38,997 nucleotides of DNA from Tieghemiomyces parasiticus (Eukaryota; Kickxellomycota; Dimargaritomycetes; Dimargaritales; Dimargaritaceae): positions 1 through 38,997 of the forward strand of contig JANBPT010000390.1 of NCBI GenBank assembly GCA_027575765.1, in the 5' to 3' direction. Positions 22,221 to 33,305 of the stretch are shown here, piece by piece. The position numbers and the translations under genes are program-made. The notes under the pieces are model-generated. The model made no database searches. It was given only the letters and a program-made list of their open reading frames with translations, and had not been told where the DNA came from. Numbering within the stretch: position 1 is the first letter of the stretch; every line of letters starts with the position of its first letter.

Positions 22221-23225
22221 TTAGTCCACCTTCTTAGCCTTAGCGGGCTCCTCGTCATCGGACTCGCCCGAACTCCGGTTATCGGCAGTGACATCTCCAC
22301 GAAGGACGCGGATCACGATCTTGATGATAAGCACGAACCAATAAATGATGATAGTCTGGAGGATTGCGAAGCACGACAGGAAGAAGAATTGGGAGCCCCT
22401 GGAGTAATGGATCTCCGCCGTGGGGTCGTTGTAGCGCGGATGGTCATACACGACCGGGGATTCGAAGTAGGTGCTCCAGATAAGGATACCAAAGATGATG
22501 TGGCGGGTGGCAATCCAGACGAACACGAAGATGACAAAGGTGATATCGCAGAGACGCTGCAGACCAATGTAGCCTAATACCTTGGCCCCGCTTAAGAAAA
22601 TGTCGGCAAAGTCCATGGTGGCTAACGTCGCATTACCGATCCGCGTGTAGTGCGTCGTGTAGGACGTGAGGAGCAGCGCACACGTCACAATATGATGACA
22701 CAGCATCTGCCAGTAGTCCTTACGACGCTCCTCGACTTGGAGCACAAAGAACTGCTGGAGCCAGAACGACATGGCCATCAGGTAGTACAACTTAAAGCGC
22801 CGCGTCATGGCAATATGCGGGAATTCCTCCCAGAACCCCGGGGTGTGGAACCAGTGTGGTAGTTCGCTCATGATGAGTAAGCTCGCCGTCACCGACGAGA
22901 CGCTGTAGATGACCAGCCACAGCTGTTCGCAGAAACGCGACATCTTGTGCGGGTCCACTACTCCGAGATGGCGACCCAGAGGACCTAAAAGGTACTTCAT
23001 GATGGCCGCCCGTACCAGTGTGAAGAGCAGAACGCCAAACACCACCAGGTACGCATCGTCCCGCGAGTTACGGTACATGGGCTCGGCAAAGTCCGGGGCG
23101 GGCGGTAGTGGACCCTGAATCTCTACAAACTTGGCGGCCCCGGGCACTCCCAGCTGGTAGCTCAGGAGGATCGCGCCGATGAGGGTCGCCGACAGCTCGA
23201 TTTGGTGCTCAACCACGAAACTCAT
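22221..23225 (-). CDS. LAG1: ceramide synthase, Lag1/Lac1 family (copy 1, 334 aa)
   Basis: N-acylates sphingoid bases with acyl-CoA in the ER membrane. The ATG at 23223-23225 is chosen because the protein then aligns with copy 2 from its first residues; upstream sequence in the same frame is a low-complexity leader. A TLC domain with several membrane helices spans about 54-305. The Lag1 motif is at about 147-215: YYLMAMSFWLQQFF, RRKDYW, the paired catalytic HH at 177-178 and MDFADIF at 204-210. The cytosolic tail is acidic with serines (NRSSGESDDEE), like the CK2-phosphorylated tails of yeast Lag1/Lac1 (inference), and ends KKVD, a fit to the KKxx ER-retrieval signal. It is intronless, unlike copy 2, which lies 1.6 kb upstream in the same orientation. 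Confidence 0.92.
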   Translation of the reverse strand: MSFVVEHQIELSATLIGAILLSYQLGVPGAAKFVEIQGPLPPAPDFAEPMYRNSRDDAYLVVFGVLLFTLVRAAIMKYLLGPLGRHLGVVDPHKMSRFCEQLWLVIYSVSSVTASLLIMSELPHWFHTPGFWEEFPHIAMTRRFKLYYLMAMSFWLQQFFVLQVEERRKDYWQMLCHHIVTCALLLTSYTTHYTRIGNATLATMDFADIFLSGAKVLGYIGLQRLCDITFVIFVFVWIATRHIIFGILIWSTYFESPVVYDHPRYNDPTAEIHYSRGSQFFFLSCFAILQTIIIYWFVLIIKIVIRVLRGDVTADNRSSGESDDEEPAKAKKVD

Positions 23226-24803
23226 GGTGTCGGCCAGGTCAGGGTGAAGCGCGGGATGGTGACAGGCAGAGCGTATATGGGCGTGCAGATGAAGGATAGG
23301 GCTAGCAGTAAGCACAAGGATCGCAGGGTAGGAATAAGACAGGCTCCGGGACGCGCGCAGGTGGTAGTATGCGATAAAGGTGCGTCGCGGCAGGGTCGAA
23401 GAAAAAAGGCAGAAGTGGCAGGGAGGGTGGACTTGAGATGAAGCCCTAGTCGTAATGAGAGCGACCTGGGGGGAGCTAGGATCTGGAAGCGAGTGGCTGG
23501 GGTGTGGCCCGACGGGCAAAATGGCAGCGGGGAGGGTGGGTAACGAGGTCTGGGATGAGGAGACGGGCGGAGGTTACTTAGCGGCACTGTTAAAACGGAC
23601 CGCAGTGCCAAACAACTACCAGTGGCCTTAAGGAACAGCGAGGAAAATAAGATGCTTGACACAAGCAGTGACTGCAGTGTCCTGCGTGCCGGATTATAAA
23701 GGCGCAAGGGGGAGGGAGTGGAGCAAGGAGAACCCGAGGTGGTGGTGCGTCAGAGTCGAGTCCGACAAGCGTTATCGAGGATGAGGGGAGGTAAAGGGGG
23801 AGGGCAGGGGCGGAACGGGCCTTTTAAAAGGGAGCCAGTAACCATTCCAACAAGGCTTTTTGGGACGAGGCTGCCGCTGACAGGCAGGGCAAAACAATAA
23901 GCAAGCAAACGACTTCCCCGTCCATGCACCCGGAGGGTGCATGTGGGGTCGGGGGCTATAGGGATTTCAAGCTCGAGGGCTTTACGGCCAGGTCCCGCCC
24001 CCCCCCTTCAGGACGCTCCTCGCCAGCGCAGCTGACCTTGACGCAAGGTCTCCAGGTACCACCTGTGCACTGCCCTTCGTCTTCCCCGCCCGCGGGATAG
24101 GGGGAGAGAGGGGGAACGCACAGGGGAGTGGTCAAGCGGTATCTGGAGAGCAACGGACCGGACGGAGCACAAGGTGCCACGGCCAAGCGTCCGGATGACT
24201 TCCGAAGAATAGAACCCGCCAGTAGGCCTTACAATCAACCGCTCGCGGTAAATCTCCACTTGGCTAAAGTGGGATGATCGTCGCGGGCCCGTTGGCGAGT
24301 GATTGGCAATTAGGATAAAGGCTAAAAGGAAATCTGCCCGCCCCAATGTTCATGGAATTGTGAGAGAATATTTTACCGCCCAGCAGGTCGCTCCAGAGTA
24401 GTGTAGTGGGTCGGGTTGGTAGTGACAGCCGGTGCGATAATGATGGCGGTTGTCATCAGACTACAGAGGTAACGCCCGGGTTATCGCCACAATAAACAGG
24501 ATGGGTATTTCGTTCATTATGGCTGCGAATAGGTAATGAGAAAAGTCAACAAACGCACAGGGAGCAGGGTATAACAAAAGGCCAGGAAGGATGTATAAAT
24601 TAATAGGCAACAGAGGTGAGGAATATGAATAATAGTAAAAAAAGAAGAACGGGCGCAGTGCTCCATGTGGGGAGGGGCCGAGCGATTAACAATCCACATA
24701 GGCCCGCCGAGCGGGGTGCAGAGCGGGTGAAGGAGAGGGGGTATACGATACCCAGCGGAGGGCTCCGTGACCCAATACCTTGGGCCACGATGAAAAAGGC
24801 GAT
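23226..24803. other. intergenic between the two ceramide synthase genes
   Basis: About 1.6 kb. It must hold the promoter of copy 1 and the 3' flank of copy 2. A TTATAA core lies near 23695, about 470 bases from the ATG. A perfect hairpin lies at 23924-23942. No gene is seen. Confidence 0.4.
23924..23942. repeat. short perfect inverted repeat
   Basis: ATGCACCC, a GGA spacer, then GGGTGCAT: an 8-base stem with a 3-base loop. It lies about 700 bases upstream of the copy 1 ATG. It could be a dyad binding site or chance. Confidence 0.4.
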
Positions 24804-26071
24804 CTAAGCGTTCTTCTTGGATTTGGCGGTGCCCTCATCCTCGGGCGAAGTCATGTCGGAGTCACTCCGGTTGTCGTGGGCAGCGCTACCGCTGACGACG
24901 CGGTACACGACCCGGATAATGTAGTACATCCAAATAACCAGGAGACACTGGAGGAGCAGGAGCAGGGACATAAAGACGTAGCGGATCTCGTGGCTAAAGT
25001 ACACGCCGTTGGCCGGGTCCCACTCGATGGGGCGGTGCCGTTCGGGCTCAACGATGACGCTGTACGTGATGATGGTAAACATGCCGTGCCGGGTGATGAC
25101 CCAGGCCACTACAAACAATACAAAGGTAAAGTCGCACAGGGTCTGTAGGCCTACGTACCGCAGGACCTTGGCCACCGACAGAAAAATGTCCGCGAAGTCC
25201 ATGGTGCAGAGGATGGCGTTCCCGATCCGCACAAAGTTGGTGTAGTAGGACGCGATCAGTAACGTATTGGTCAGGATATGGTGGAAAAACATCTCAATGT
25301 AGTCTCGCCGCCGCTTCTCCACGTGCAGTACGAATATCTGTTGCATCCAGAAGCCGATTTGAGACAAGTAGTAGAACTTGAAGATGGCCGAGTAATACAG
25401 GTGCGGGTAACCAATCCAAAAGTGGCTCGTGTCCATCCAGTAGTCGCTATGGTAAGCCACGTACGTGCCGAACGACCACGACACGATATAGTAGAGGCTG
25501 TTCCATCCTTGCTCGCACAGGCGCTGCACCTTACTAGCTTGTGTCACCCCCCACGTCCGGCCGAGGGGCCGGAAGATGAACTCCATCGCTGCCGCCCGTA
25601 CGAACGTGAAGGCGATCGCCCAAAAGATGACAAAGTAGACATCGTCCGCACCCTTCGCGTACATCGGTGGCTCACTGCCTGGTACCCGGTGGCCCAGGGT
25701 GACGAATTTGGCGGCGAGCGGGCTGCCCAGCTGGTAACCCGTGAGTATTAGAGCCAGGAGTGACAGAGACAGGTCTGTCGGGAAATGAAGGTGCGGCGTG
25801 GCGGCGAGGCGGGTTAGGCGGGTGGGTGGGTAGCTTTGCAGCGGACGCGGTTGAGGAACGGTCGGTGAGTTAGGGGCCGCGTGCCCGGGGAGGGGCTGTT
25901 CCGACCAAACTCGCCGTCAAGGTCACTCGATCTGGTCACGAATTGGCCAAGACATAGACAATTTGGCCTATTCAACATACCTAGCTGGTGCTTATCGACG
26001 AACCGGAGTAGCGACGAATCTGTCGGGGCTATCCCGAGGGCGACTTCGCCCTTGGTCGCGGCTGTAGTCAT
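24804..26071 (-). CDS. LAG1: ceramide synthase, Lag1/Lac1 family (copy 2, 353 aa)
   Basis: Paralogue of copy 1. Exon 1 is 25981-26071 (MTTAATKGEVALG ... FVDKHQL), intron 25775-25980 (GTATGT donor, CAG acceptor, phase 1), and exon 2 is 24804-25774. The splice is supported because the joined sequence FVDKHQLDLSLSLLALILTGYQLG lines up with FVVEHQIELSATLIGAILLSYQLG of copy 1. The TLC domain has KFYYLSQIGFWMQQIF, RRRDYIEMFFHH (catalytic HH at about 195-196) and MDFADIF. The tail is acidic with serines (DNRSDSDMTSPEDEG) and ends KKNA, again fitting KKxx ER retrieval. The two copies differ enough to suggest different acyl-CoA preferences, as for yeast Lag1/Lac1 or mammalian CerS isoforms (inference). 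Confidence 0.92.
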
Positions 26072-29000
26072 CTCGCACAGACGGTGAAATGGGCGAGGGG
26101 TACGCAGAGTCGGATGACGCCGGGATTGCAGCCAAGGGACGTGGTCGCTGGGCTGAGTCCGATTTGAGGGCGAGTAAATAGGGTAATTATTGTATCTGAT
26201 GCTCTGAATGTGCTGATACAGAAAGACGGATGAAGGCAGGGAATGCGACGGAGAGGGAGGGGGCACGACTGACTTGCGCTGTACCGGCCAAAAAAAAAGA
26301 GAGATTCACAAATGGCCAATAAAGAGAGACCCAAGGTGGAGTGTGGTGAGCAGGTAACTGATGTAAGGGACGCAGAAGGCAGCCCGATGGAACAACGGCG
26401 GTTTCACTATCGGGGAATGCAGCGGTGAAACCTGTGTTCGCTGGCTACCGGCGGAGTATCAACCGGCGGTACCTTGAAGAGAATGCAGCGGACCTAGGCC
26501 AATGTAACCGCGGGGAAGGGTGCCTAGTAGACTTCGTAAGGAGCGGGCGGGAGAAGCGGAGGTAAAATAGCCATTCCAAACAAGGTAATCGCCGCTAGAG
26601 GGACTTGAGAGGTTGAGCAGAAGGGAAGCCACGCTCCACCACATTAGGCGGGAGAGGATTGGATGGCTGGTGGCTCCGCCCCCGCCTCTGTTATCCAGCC
26701 GTGCTTACTTCCCACATTGTCACCCTCATTGGGGAGATCGGGGCTGGTGTGCTGTGAGAGGAAAACGCTATGGTCCCACACCAGAGTCAGTCGAGGGTTG
26801 TGGGTCGCTGGTGGCTTTAATCTTGAGTGTAAGATGGCCGGCTCCTTTCGCCTGCTCTTGTCCCGTCAAATCATTATCGGTGGGGCGATACTCCATCGCG
26901 GTACAAGTCCATCCCACCCACTTCTGCACCCCCCCCTCTCAAATACAAGCCATATTGGCCACGTCACCAGCGCAGCCAAGTAGACTGCGAACGACAAGTA
27001 CTGGTTTGCACCTCGGCCCCCGTTACAATCTAGCGGCCAGCTTGCGAGTCCCTTTATGACAAGTGATATGGGAATGTACATTCACCTCAGGGCAGGGCTA
27101 GTCGCATTGAACCGGTCGGACAATACCAACTTGCGCCAGGTGAGATTGACTGGCTCGTAGACCTAGTGAGGATACGGCAGTGCTAACGAGCGCTTCCTGG
27201 GATCCTAATCACGCGCCACCAAAGCTATTTTGTCAATATAGATGGTTGGAAGCCCCTGATCGGTCATGCTCACTAGAGTAGGCATACTGAATCAAACCCT
27301 AGACCCAGTGGCCCTACGCACGGCGTCGCCCCGGCTTCCACGAGTGAATGCCCGTCGATCGGTATCCATTACTTCGAAGCATCCTGTATCAACCAGGAAC
27401 GACTGCGACCCAGTCCACCCTGCCACATGCGCTGGGGTCGCTGGGGTGCAGCGACGCTGTTTGGTGGGAAGAAGGCCAATATACGTCCAGTTCGCAAAGC
27501 TCCGATGGGAGCAGAAACAACGGAGCCTACCACCCTAAACTCTTCACAGATCCCACTCCCCCTGTTTAACGCCAATAACCTGGGCTTCTGCCTCTACGTA
27601 AAGCCTGGGTGAGGTGGAGGCCGACGATTGGTAAGTGACGCCCGGCAGGAGCGGCCGACAATACCTGACAGTGTGTCGTGGTACACTTGGTCAATCTCTA
27701 ACGTGCCCCCCGGGTCGACGACAGGTCCTGGTCTGTGGGGCTTTGGCTGGTGTCCAATAAAAAAACAACTGATGCCGTGGCACACGCTTCTTGGTGTAGA
27801 GAGGCGAACTGTAATATAGTGTGGAGGGGAGAACCAGATGCGCCCTTTACGCTCCAAAGTCTCTAGCCTTATAACGTGGAGTTTCCCACCCACTTCCGTC
27901 AAATGCGGTTGGCAATTGGTCAGCTCCGCTGGGAAAGGAGTCAGAGGCGTGACGAGGCACGTGGATCAAGGTTGAGTTGCTAAAACCCCTTTTCCCCGCG
28001 CCCATAAGACATTGGTGTGGATACCTATAGAAAGCCCGGAGCAGCTCTCAATTTCGGTGCGTAATCAGGAGTTGGAATTATGTATCTATTTGTCCATATG
28101 TTTCAAGCACAATGGACTAAGGTGGCCAAGGCAAGACGTACGGGACAAAGCAGACGACTCTCACATATCATGTAGTACCTTCTGATGAACACACGCCAGA
28201 ATAGATTACAACGTTGAGCTGGCAGGGCCCAGATTATCCGCTCTGCAAGGTTTAAGGAGGGAGCGGAGCAAATCAGCAAGGGTGGGAGCGGATCTGGCAC
28301 CGAAGGGTAGGGATCAACGTACCCCCCCCCAACAGCTACCCGGCCGTTCAACAGGAAGAGGGGTCTCCACTACCAGAATTGATCCATTGGTGGCGGGGGA
28401 AGGGTTTGCTGGAAAACGGTGGTGGGCGGGGTATTCACGGCAGACGCATCGGGGGTTCTGACCTTTCCCTCCCGAATTGGCCACTTAAGTACTGGCCAGA
28501 GTCGACTTTGGGACCTCTACCCTGTCTACCCATTACTTCGCCGTTGGCTCAGCGCTCCGGTCCATCTCTTCTAGACCACTTTAATTTTAAGCAGCTCGCT
28601 CTGTTATCTCCTTCTCTCAATTTTTGTATAATTTGTTAGTGCCCTGAACATTTTTCCCTCTATTAGCTTAATCACGCTTACACGTTCTAGGTAGGTTTTT
28701 AGCCTGAAAGATTGGGGGTAAGAAAAGTCCCGGGGTCGCTATCACTTCGAACTGTGTTGGTGTTTAAGAGAGGCGGTGAAGGTGAACCTGTCAGGGGTTG
28801 GTATACCCGCCCCCCGCCCGAGATATTTTCTGTTCTCTGGTCGACATCGGGAAGCTTCAAGGGTCAGCACACCAGATGTCCAATGGACATTCATCCACCA
28901 CCCTGGGGATGCCGATTGAAGGACCAGATGGCCTTTCGCGACTGTGAAGGTTCGCATGCGGTGCCCATCTGCCGCAGGGCAGTAGTCGGGTCTACACATA

Positions 29001-29214
29001 GAAAGGCAGCACCGAAGAGCTCGGGGTAAAGTTTCGAGACTGCCCGGGAAATTCCGTACGCGATATCCTGGGTCTACATAGCCCCCCTAACTCACCCTGT
29101 ACAGAAAAACCAACTAACACGGTCGCTTTGCCATCTATTCTCATTTATTCGCCCTTCTCTATCACTCAGTTTCCTCTTCATTCTGTCTCGCCCAAACCTT
29201 ATTAATCCACCATC
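26072..29214. other. long intergenic region, no gene seen
   Basis: About 3.1 kb between the divergent ceramide synthase copy 2 and calreticulin genes, the longest gene-free stretch here. Open frames are short and unsupported. The last 100 bases before calreticulin are rich in C and T. I found no tRNA, mobile-element remnant or clear unfolded-protein-response element next to the calreticulin start. Confidence 0.45.
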
Positions 29215-30982
29215 ATGAAGGTTGCTCTGCCCCTCTTGGCCCTCGCCGCCCTCGCCCTACAACGGACCGCTGCCGAGGTCTACATGAAGGAGACCTTCGA
29301 TAGCTATGATACCGAGCGCTGGGTGGCTTCGCGGGCCAAGAACAACTACGGGTCGTGGGAGCTGGCCACCGGCGCCCTGGTGGCCGACCTCAAGATAAAC
29401 CAGGGGCTTCAAACTCTGGATGATAGCTCCTTCTACGCCCTGACCGGTCGGCTGGACAAGCCCTTTAACGTCAAGGGAAAGGATATCGTCCTCCAGTACT
29501 CGATGCGCTTTGACCGCGTCGTTATCTGCTCCGGTTCCTACATCAAATTACTGCCCACGGACCTCGATCCGCTAAGCTTTTCTGGCAAGAGCGTAAGTAA
29601 TGAGGCCAGCGATCGGCATGGATGGGTGGACTGGCCCAACGACCATTCCAATAGTCGGCAGCCTGGTACTAACCTGCAATCTGTTTATCTTCCCCCCTTC
29701 CCCTCGGGATTAGCACTACTACGTGATGTTTGGCCCGGACATGTGCGGTTCGGACCATAAGGTTCACGCCATTCTCGAGCACGAGGGCAAACATTACGAC
29801 TACACCGGTCCCGTGATCACACCGGTCAACAATTTGCGCACCCACCTGTACACCCTTATTCTACGCGCCGATCAGACCTACCAGATCCTCGTGGATGGCG
29901 AGGAGAAGGCCGCGGGTGAGATCGCCAAGGACTGGAAATTCATCACACCGCCCACCCTGGTAGACGACAAGGCCACCCGACCTGAGGACTGGGATGACCG
30001 CCCTACCATCGCCGACCCGGAGGCCACGATGCCCGAAGACTACGTGCCGGGTCCCGAGAAAATTCGCGACCCAAACGCCATGGCCCCCGAGGAGTACGAC
30101 GAGGAGATGGACGGCCCCTGGGAGGCCCCTATGATTGACAACCCGCTCTACAAGCCGTGGCAGCCTCCGGTCATCGCCAACCCGCACTACCAGGGCCCCT
30201 GGGTCGCGCCCGAGACCCCCAACCCGGCCTACAAGCCCGACGCCGAGTACCTGAACTACAATGTGGGCTACGTCGGCTTCGACCTATGGCAGGTCACCTC
30301 AGGCGTTATCTTTGACAACATCCTGGTCAGCGACGATGTCAAACACGCCCAGGAATTCGCCAAGGAGACATTCACCAAGCTGATCAAGAAAGAGGAGAAG
30401 GCCAACCACATCCTGGACATCGAGCGTAATCTGGTCCCTGACGACCGGGCCGTCTACGACTACGACCTCGACGAGGACGAGGAGGAAGATAAGGACGACG
30501 GTACGGCCATGAAGAGGAAGAAGAAGCCCAAGACAACCAAAAGCCCTTTCCAGATGGCCAAGGTCAAAGGTCACGATGAGGAGGGTAACCCAATCTTTGA
30601 TTTGAGCGCCTACGACGACGACAACGGGGAGGGCAGCGACTTGAAGGTTGAGCAGCTCAGTCCCGAGCAGATCGTCCGAGACCTCAAGGCGGCTGACGCC
30701 AACACGGGAGAGGCCCCCGCGGCCCCACTTCCTCCTGCCGAGGCCGTGGAATCGGCCGTGGCTCCCACGACCGCGGCTGAAAGTGAAAGCGCCAGGGCCG
30801 TCCAAAAACCTACCGACACCCTCGTGGACACAGACCGTGCGGCTGCGACCAAGAAGGCCCAAGCCGGCGCCAAAGGTACCCACGCCACCATTCTCGAGGC
30901 CTCTGGTGACGAGGAGACGGGCACTCAGAGTGGAAGCGTCGTGTCGATCGCCACTCAGGCCATGGACCACGACGAGCTCTAA
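29215..30982 (+). CDS. calreticulin (ER lectin chaperone, HDEL end)
   Basis: Soluble ER lectin that binds monoglucosylated glycans and Ca2+. Exon 1 is 29215-29592, intron 29593-29713 (GTAAGT to TAG, phase 0), and exon 2 is 29714-30982; 548 aa. The signal peptide covers about residues 1-20, with mature EVYMKETFDSYDTERW. Conserved Cys105 and Cys137 (ICSGSYIKLLP, FGPDMCGSDHK) form the family disulfide, and Tyr109 and Lys111 match known sugar-binding residues. The P-domain (about 208-300) has three type-1 repeats (RPEDWDDRP, MPEDYVPGP, APEEYDEEMDG) and three type-2 repeats (PMIDNPLYKPW, PVIANPHYQGPW, ETPNPAYKPD), the calreticulin number rather than calnexin's four. VGFDLWQVTSGVIFDN follows. There is no membrane helix and the end is HDEL. 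The C-domain is unusual: a short acidic run, a basic patch (KRKKKPK) and a long Ala/Thr/Glu-rich tail. Confidence 0.93.
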
Positions 30983-31344
30983 GTATTGCCTAATTCAAGG
31001 GTGCTTGATGACGAAAGGGCGTTAAGGTAGTTTTACTTTGCATGCCTTTGGATCAATCGTTTTTGGTCGCCCATTGAAGGATTAGCCCCGTTGCGCGTAG
31101 GTTTTCTTGAGGGGACGCATACTTTCCACTCGAGTTACTCGTGTAACCTTGCTCATGATTATCTTACTGCTGCCCATTGCCCCTTCGCTTAACTAATATA
31201 TATATCAGAAACCTTCGCACACCAACTTGTAAACTTGGAGTGGCCATCAGCCGTACAATCAACCTAAAGGTGGTGTGATATCTGCCGAGATGTACACTGG
31301 TACTTTATTGTCCTTGTTTAATTCCTACTTCCGAGGGCAGTAGG
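30983..31344. other. intergenic between convergent calreticulin and POP3
   Basis: About 360 bases of 3' flanks. It includes a short TA repeat at about 31195-31205. No gene is seen. Confidence 0.4.
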
Positions 31345-33305
31345 TTACAGCCCCAACCTTTTCTGGATCTGATGCGGTCGCGACCACTGATCACTCGGTG
31401 TATCTTGGGCCTGTCGCTTGTGTGACACAGGCACCCGCGGCCCTAGCCGCTCGAGAATACTCGGCTTAGCCGCCTGTTTCTGCTCATGACTCCTGGCGAC
31501 GGTCTTGACAACCTTAACCTGTGCGGCCGTAAGCCACCCGCCTTCGTCTGAGGAAATGTCCGCATCTGGGTCATTGCGTGCGGACGGTGCTGGGTCATTG
31601 CGTGTAGGCTGCGCCGGGCTATTGTGTGCGGACTGCACCGAGCCAGTGTGTGTGGGCGGTGCCGGGTCATTGCGTGCGGGCGGGGCCGGATCTTTGCGTG
31701 TAGGCTGTGCCGGATCTTTGCGTTTAGGCGGTACTGGGTCATTGCGTGCGGGCGGTGTCGGATCATTGCGCGCGGGCGGTGCTGGGTCATTGCGTGTAGG
31801 CTGCGCCGGGCTATCGCATGCGGGCGGGGCCGGATCGTTACGTGTAGGTTGCGCCAGGTTATTGCGCGTAGACTGTACCGAGCCATTAAGCGTGGGCGGT
31901 GCCGGATCATTGCGTGCGGGCTGTGCCGGGCCTTTGCGTTTAGGCTGTGCCGGACCATTGCGAGCGGGCGGTGCCGGGTCGTTTCGCGTGGGCTGCGCCG
32001 GGTCATTGCGTGCAGACTGTACCGGGTTGGTCAACCCGAACCGTTCCTGCAGCCACGGTACAGAGATCCGAGGCACGTCATTCTGGGCCTGTTCCCAGAG
32101 TGTTGTAAACCCGGGGAAGGAGTCACGAATCAGAAGGCAGGTGACGCTTGAGAGCTGGAGAGCCAGCCGCATGCGCTGACGTTCGCCGGGAGGGCAAGGT
32201 ACCACATGGATCGATCGGCCACAGAGGGTTGCAAGAGTTAGCAGCGGGGTTAGGATCGAGTCGGTTTCGTCGTCATTGCGGAATAGATAGAGGATACAAT
32301 GTTGACGGCAGGACTGACTCGACGCTGGCGGGCGCTGGGTAGAGGAAGATGGGGTCACCTGCGATGTCGGAAACGGTGTGCGCTCCGGAGCGTAGTCTTT
32401 TAGATACGCCCGAAGGAACCGCTCGATGCTGCGAAACCCATTGAGGAGAGGGGCCGGTCGGGGGTTTGACTTGGCCGGCTTTTCCGATTTGGCGGAGGCC
32501 GCCTTGCCTTTGGTATAGGCCGTAATGGCATCGAGCAGTTCGTTAGTGTGGTGCTGCATAGCAGGGCCATTGGTGATGTCGGGCCTGTATGGGCGGCGTA
32601 GAATGATGGACAACAGAGGAGGGAGAAGGTGTTGGTTAGGCTAAAGACGCTCGAGCGACGGAGAGAGGGGAGTATCGCCGCTTGCGGGCGAGAGGGGTAG
32701 GATGGGGGGGGGGTTCAGCGCGTAGCGCACTCAATTCGAGCCAGGCATCCCGTAGCAAGCTAGCCTATGCAAATCTAGCGTACAAACTACTTTCTCCTCG
32801 TGTCTCAAGCTACCTACCATTTGATGGCAAACGGCGAAGCCAATATAGCTTGTTTGACCTGTCTTAGCTTCATCGGCTGCGACTGGATATTATCCAATTG
32901 CTGCGCCGGTAGGTGTCCCAGACTCTTAGCCGACCGGACGTCAACCTCCTTATCGCCAGCATGGACCGTCATGACGCGTTCCTTGGCCTGGGCCGTAGCT
33001 AACGCCTGACGTTGGGACTCCTTTTGAATCCTGATAGCCTCGGCCTCCCGTTTGTCTTCTTGCTTGAGCTTCCACGCGTTCTCCATCTGCAGCCGCTGGT
33101 GCGGCCGGTTTGCGGCGGTGACGGAGGATTCACCCACCGCTACGAAATTGCTATTAGGCATGAAGGCGTCCTGGTAGCTGGCGCCCCGGCCTCCAATGTG
33201 GTGGGGGGGCGTCGCATCGAATGAGTTGCCGGCGGCATCGCCACCGTAGTACCGTCCGCGGTACGGGTCAGAGTTAGCCGGGGTGCGGCGATCGGGAGCG
33301 GGCAT
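31345..33305 (-). CDS. POP3: RNase P/RNase MRP subunit Pop3-like, extended and repeat-rich
   Basis: Pop3 is an L7Ae-fold protein of RNase P and RNase MRP (tRNA 5' ends, rRNA). Two open frames were joined: exon 1 32818-33305, intron 32585-32817 (GTAGGT donor, CTAAC branch, pyrimidine tract, CAG acceptor, phase 2), exon 2 31345-32584; 575 aa. Across the join the sequence reads ILASPFAIKWPDIT, matching the family's 'VLDNPFtikWP' start; exon 2 alone has no suitable ATG there. Family-like blocks follow: NELLDAI, CILYLFRNDDETDSILTPLL, CGRSIHVVPCP, CLLIRD and ISVPWLQERFG. Residues 1-140 are an unrecognised extension with a charged helical stretch (about 74-110). After the Pop3 domain come 19 units of 8 residues, then a basic tail. 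An alternative start at Met145 would give a canonical N-terminus. Yeast Pop3 is about 195 aa, so this is far longer. Confidence 0.7.
31555..32010 (-). repeat. 24-bp coding tandem repeat in POP3 (about 19 units)
   Basis: Each 24-base unit encodes variants of RNDPAPPA or RNDPAQPT, with decayed units such as LNGSVQST and HTGSVQSA. The two odd units recur about ten units apart, which hints at a higher-order duplication. All six frames stay open through it, producing long spurious open frames on the plus strand. Confidence 0.9.

Noticed and set aside
23226..23519. N-terminal extension of about 98 residues for ceramide synthase copy 1
   Set aside because: It is low-complexity Ser/His/Pro sequence, has no counterpart in copy 2, and the ATG at 23225 gives a start that aligns with copy 2.
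30299..30970. 223-codon open frame antisense to calreticulin
   Set aside because: Shadow of the biased coding strand; its sequence has no domain and starts at a non-ATG codon.
31505..32179. Long plus-strand open frames (224 and 175 codons) across the POP3 repeat
   Set aside because: A 24-base repeat keeps every frame open if one unit lacks stops; the Gly/Cys/Arg-rich translations are by-products.
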